Translations under genes and position numbers: made by a program
In this document: positions 5,607-8,663 of the stretch, piece by piece
Layout of the letters: each line of letters begins with the position of its first letter
Position numbering within the stretch: the stretch's first letter is position 1
Source: Bacteroidetes bacterium CG2_30_32_10
GTDB taxonomy: Bacteria > Bacteroidota > Bacteroidia > Bacteroidales > CG2-30-32-10
Direction of reading: 5' to 3'
Assembly (NCBI GenBank): GCA_001872995.1
Contig: MNXO01000086.1
Location: 1-8,663 of the forward strand
Length of the DNA: 8,663 nt
Notes under the pieces: generated by a model
The model's database searches: none
What the model saw: only the letters and a program-made list of their open reading frames with translations
What the model was told of the DNA's origin: nothing

Positions 5607-6473
5607 ATGGCTACAAACATATTAGTTACTGGAAGCAACGGTCAATTAGGAAGCGAAATAAGAGCTATTGCAAATCAATATAAAGAGTATAACTTTATTT
5701 TTACAGATATTCAGGAGCTTGACATCACTGATAAAAAGCAGATTGAAAAAATAATAAAAAGTAAAGATATTAACTGCGTAATAAATTGTGCAGCCTATAC
5801 TGCTGTTGATAAAGCAGAGGATGATATACAAAAAGCACGTTTGCTCAATAAAATTGCTGTTTTAAATCTTGCAGAAGCAACAACACAATTTAATGCTTTA
5901 TTGGTACATATTTCAACAGATTATGTTTTTGATGGCAAAAATTACAAGCCTTATACTGAAACCGATAATACAAACCCTAAATCTTTTTATGGAAAGAGCA
6001 AGTTGGAAGGCGAAATAGAAGTTATATTCAATGCTACAAAAGCAATAATTATTAGAACATCTTGGTTATACTCATCTTATGGTAATAATTTTGTGAAAAC
6101 AATCATAAATAAAGGAAAAGAAAAGGGATTGCTGAATGTTGTAAATGACCAAGTTGGAACCCCTACGTATGCAAATGATTTAGCTCATGCTATTTTACAG
6201 ATAATCCCAAAATTCAATTCAACCAATAAAACAGAAATATATAACTATTCTAATGAAGGTGTTATTAGCTGGTATGACTTTGCTAAAGCTATAATAGAAT
6301 TAAAAAAAATAAAGTGTAACGTTATTCCAATAGATTCTAAGAGTTATCCAACACCCGCTGCTCGTCCTTTTTACAGTGTGCTTAATAAATCGAAAATAAA
6401 AACTGATTTCAACATACAAATTCCTTATTGGAAAGACAGTTTGGTTAAATGCTTATCGTTAATTAATGAATAG
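5607..6473 (+). CDS. rfbD: dTDP-4-dehydrorhamnose reductase (RmlD)
   Basis: This 288-residue SDR enzyme carries out the last step of dTDP-L-rhamnose synthesis, reducing dTDP-4-dehydro-L-rhamnose with NAD(P)H. Motifs are GSNGQLG (9-15, GxxGxxG), NCAAYTAVDKAE (60-71), STDYVFDG (103-110), the catalytic YGKSK (Y128, K132), RTSWLY (150-155), and the C-terminal PTPAARPFYSVL (248-259) typical of RmlD. The start is the ATG at 5607. A reading from TTG at 5586 adds seven non-homologous residues and would overlap the putative -7 promoter element. The gene follows the decarboxylase and overlaps the next gene by 8 bases. RmlA, RmlB and RmlC, needed for the rest of the pathway, are not in the window and are presumably encoded elsewhere. 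Product: a donor sugar for O-antigen, capsule or other surface glycans. Confidence 0.93.
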   Translation: MATNILVTGSNGQLGSEIRAIANQYKEYNFIFTDIQELDITDKKQIEKIIKSKDINCVINCAAYTAVDKAEDDIQKARLLNKIAVLNLAEATTQFNALLVHISTDYVFDGKNYKPYTETDNTNPKSFYGKSKLEGEIEVIFNATKAIIIRTSWLYSSYGNNFVKTIINKGKEKGLLNVVNDQVGTPTYANDLAHAILQIIPKFNSTNKTEIYNYSNEGVISWYDFAKAIIELKKIKCNVIPIDSKSYPTPAARPFYSVLNKSKIKTDFNIQIPYWKDSLVKCLSLINE

Positions 6474-6852
6474 AATTGACAGAAATAAATTAAATACTAT
6501 TATACTTAATGCAGCCATTGAAGTTCACAATATATTAGGACCTGGACTGCCAGTGTCGCTTTATAAAGCTTGTTTCTTAAAAGAGTTGAGTATTAAAGAA
6601 TTCAATTTTCGTTTAGATGTTCCTTTTTCAATAACATACAAAGGAAGCGAGTTTCGTAATGCTTTAAAAATTGATATACTGGTAAATGATGAAGTGATTA
6701 TTAAAATTATTGCCGAAGAACCTTCACAACAGCATGTTTATATAGGGTATCTTAATACTGCATTGAAGTTTACAGATAATAAAACTGCCATTCTTATTAA
6801 CTTTTACTATGAAAAAATTATTGAAGGTTTTAAAAGGATAAATAAAAATTAA
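6466..6852 (+). CDS. Divergent GxxExxY-family protein
   Basis: The 128-residue soluble protein belongs to the GxxExxY family. Signs are the AAIEVHNILGPGL opening (16-28), the following SLYKACFLKEL (31-41), the strand VPFSITYKG (52-60), the KIDILVNDEVII core (68-79) and the tail TAILINFYYEKIIEGFKRI (107-125). Length is typical. The biochemical role of the family is unsettled; the core resembles a PD-(D/E)XK nuclease fold. This copy departs from the family. The glutamate of the name-giving GxxExxY is V30 (GLPVSLY), and the usual VELK that supplies ExK is IKII, with K80 and I82 in place of E and K, while D70 is kept. Such proteins are often seen among nucleotide-sugar and polysaccharide genes in Bacteroidota, as here. 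The ATG at 6466 overlaps the rmlD stop by 8 bases, so translation is probably coupled. It could be a non-catalytic, scaffold-like member or a decaying gene, though the frame is open throughout. Confidence 0.82.
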   Translation: MNRIDRNKLNTIILNAAIEVHNILGPGLPVSLYKACFLKELSIKEFNFRLDVPFSITYKGSEFRNALKIDILVNDEVIIKIIAEEPSQQHVYIGYLNTALKFTDNKTAILINFYYEKIIEGFKRINKN

Positions 6853-6914
6853 TATTCTGAAATCGATTGATATTATTAATAAAAATGAATATGAAAAATT
6901 AAAATCTCAAAATT

Positions 6915-8654
6915 ATGAAAGAAATAGATAAAACAACACTTCAAAAATCGCAAATATGGCTTGATGGCAATTATGACGAAGACACCAAAAAGCAAATAAA
7001 AAATCTTATTGCAAACCATCCTGAAGAATTAACCGAATCGTTTTATCAAGATTTAGAATTTGGAACTGGAGGTTTGAGAGGTATTATGGGCGTTGGAACT
7101 AATAGAATGAATAAATATACTGTTGGCATGGCAACGCAGGGTTTGGCAAACTATCTTATTAAGATGTTTCCAAACGAAAAAAAAATAAAAGTCGCTATTG
7201 CTTTTGATTCTAGAAATAATAGTCGCTATTTTGCTCAAATTACTGCAGATGTTTTTTCAGCAAATAATATCAAAGTTTATTTATTTGAAGACCTGAGACC
7301 AACCCCAGTATTGTCATTTACTATTAGACAATTGAGCTGTCAGTCTGGTATAGTAATTACTGCTTCTCACAATCCCAAAGAATACAATGGCTATAAAGTT
7401 TATTGGAACGATGGAGGACAATTAGTAAGTCCTCATGATGTAAACGTTATAAAGGAAGTACAGAAAATCACTGATATTTCTAATGTTAAATTCAAACCTT
7501 TAAAGGAAAATATTAGTATAATTGGAGAAGACATTGATAAAATCTATATAAGTAAAGTAAAAGCATTGTCGCTTTCACCGAAATCTATCAATAATCAAAA
7601 AAACATTAAAATTGTTTATACGGCATTGCACGGTTCTGGAGTAAATTTAGTGCCAAGGAGTTTGAAAGAATTTGGTTTTACGAATATCACCAGTGTTAAA
7701 GAACAAGATGTGAGTGATGGCAATTTTCCAACAATTAAATCGCCTAATCCTGAAGAATCTGCTGCTTTAACAATGGCAATAGAAAAAGCAAAATCAATTG
7801 ATGCAGACCTTGTAATGGCTACTGACCCTGATGCTGATAGGGTTGGCATTGCTGTTAAAAACAATAACAATGAATTTATTTTACTGAATGGAAATCAAAC
7901 TGCGACTTTATTGATTTATTACCTTATCGCTCAATGGAAAACCAATAATAAGCTTATTGGTAAAGAATACATTGTAAAAACAATTGTAACTACTGAGCTT
8001 TTAAAAGAAATTGCTTTAAAAAGCAAAGTAGAATGCTTTGATGTGCTAACTGGGTTTAAGTTTATTGCGGATATTATTAAGCAAAATGAAGGAAAAAAGA
8101 CATTTATTGGCGGTGGTGAAGAAAGTTACGGTTATCTGATTGGCGATTTTGTGAGAGACAAAGATGCTGTTATTTCATGCAGTATGATTGCCGAAACTGC
8201 TGCTTGGGCTGCCGATAATGGCAAAACACTTTACAATTTATTGATTGATATTTATACAGAATTTGGTTTCTATAAAGAAAGCTTGCTATCAATTACTAAA
8301 AAAGGCAAAGAGGGTGCCGAAGAAATTCAAAAGATGATGAAAGAATACCGTAGCAATCCTCCTAAAATTATAAACAACTCAGAGATTATACTAATCAAAG
8401 ACTACCAAACACAAAAAGAAAAAAATCCGATATCAGGTAAAGAAAAAAAGATCTTGTTACCTAAATCAAATGTATTACAGTTCTTTTTGAGCGATAATAG
8501 CAAAATTACTATTCGCCCCTCTGGAACAGAGCCAAAAATTAAATTTTATTTTGGTGTAAAATTAGCACTACAAAGTAAAGAGCTGTTTAATAATACAAAT
8601 GAAATGTTAGACAAGAAAATAAATGATATTATTGCTTCAATGAACTTAAAATAA
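6915..8654 (+). CDS. Phospho-sugar mutase (phosphoglucomutase/phosphomannomutase, PgcA type)
   Basis: The 579-residue cytoplasmic enzyme of the alpha-D-phosphohexomutase superfamily interconverts hexose 6- and 1-phosphates, most likely glucose. Four signature loops are intact: the phosphoserine loop TASHNP (149-154, S151 phosphorylated in the active form), the metal loop DPDADR (304-309), the sugar-recognition loop GGGEESYG (399-406) and the phosphate-binding loop RPSGTEPKIK (534-543). The FGTGGLRGIMGVGTNRMN block (49-66) and the length place it with the long PgcA-type mutases rather than the shorter ManB/GlmM enzymes. The sugar-loop EES agrees with glucose/mannose use. The ATG at 6915 begins the normal homology and there is no earlier extension. 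The gene lies 62 bases after the GxxExxY gene, an AT-rich gap with no clear promoter, so read-through from upstream is likely. Glucose-1-phosphate from this enzyme would feed both UDP-glucose/UDP-xylose and dTDP-rhamnose. The stop lies 9 bases before the window end. Confidence 0.94.
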   Translation: MKEIDKTTLQKSQIWLDGNYDEDTKKQIKNLIANHPEELTESFYQDLEFGTGGLRGIMGVGTNRMNKYTVGMATQGLANYLIKMFPNEKKIKVAIAFDSRNNSRYFAQITADVFSANNIKVYLFEDLRPTPVLSFTIRQLSCQSGIVITASHNPKEYNGYKVYWNDGGQLVSPHDVNVIKEVQKITDISNVKFKPLKENISIIGEDIDKIYISKVKALSLSPKSINNQKNIKIVYTALHGSGVNLVPRSLKEFGFTNITSVKEQDVSDGNFPTIKSPNPEESAALTMAIEKAKSIDADLVMATDPDADRVGIAVKNNNNEFILLNGNQTATLLIYYLIAQWKTNNKLIGKEYIVKTIVTTELLKEIALKSKVECFDVLTGFKFIADIIKQNEGKKTFIGGGEESYGYLIGDFVRDKDAVISCSMIAETAAWAADNGKTLYNLLIDIYTEFGFYKESLLSITKKGKEGAEEIQKMMKEYRSNPPKIINNSEIILIKDYQTQKEKNPISGKEKKILLPKSNVLQFFLSDNSKITIRPSGTEPKIKFYFGVKLALQSKELFNNTNEMLDKKINDIIASMNLK

Positions 8655-8663
8655 TCAATAATT

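Noticed and set aside
6885..6902. Five-codon mini frame (MNMKN) before the phospho-sugar mutase as a leader peptide
   Set aside because: No codon bias, attenuator hairpin or terminator accompanies it; expected by chance in AT-rich spacer.

Overview
The window looks like a chromosomal segment from a low-GC member of the Bacteroidota. Four things point there: the strong AT bias, two exact TAnnTTTG -7 promoter elements with clear roles and a third plausible one, the near absence of Shine-Dalgarno sequences, and typical gene forms (a FeoA-FeoB fusion, a GxxExxY-family protein inside a nucleotide-sugar cluster, a PgcA-type phospho-sugar mutase). No rRNA, tRNA or CRISPR array was seen.

Layout. Two gene groups diverge from a 129-bp promoter region (4503-4631). 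Leftward (minus strand) are a fused ferrous-iron transporter feoAB (4502-1968), an M50-type membrane metalloprotease homologue (1943-1275), an unrecognised 146-residue protein with a distinctive INCSSRIFLEPEHP motif (1265-825) and a pentapeptide-repeat protein (773-255). The first three are tightly packed and look like one operon. The pentapeptide gene seems to have lost its C-terminal end, because it stops exactly at the edge of an IS30-family insertion sequence. The first 41 codons of that IS transposase occupy 125-1 and run off the window.

Rightward (plus strand) are a UDP-glucuronate decarboxylase (UDP-xylose synthase), an RmlD-type dTDP-4-dehydrorhamnose reductase, a divergent GxxExxY-family protein overlapping rmlD by 8 bases, and a phospho-sugar mutase. 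This is a precursor module for surface polysaccharide. The mutase can interconvert glucose-6-P and glucose-1-P, which leads to both UDP- and dTDP-sugars. The two SDR enzymes make UDP-xylose and dTDP-rhamnose. The remaining pathway genes (ugd, rmlABC, glycosyltransferases) are not in the window.

Most of the window is ordinary. Three places deserve a second look. (1) The 127-bp interrupted palindrome at 128-254 spans the IS end up to 2 bases before the transposase start codon and has an exact -7 promoter element inside it. That geometry would silence transposase translation from read-through transcripts but not from the element's own promoter. (2) The GxxExxY protein has lost both its signature glutamate and the ExK nuclease-like pair. 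(3) An unnamed small protein and an M50-like protease are attached to the ferrous-iron transporter.
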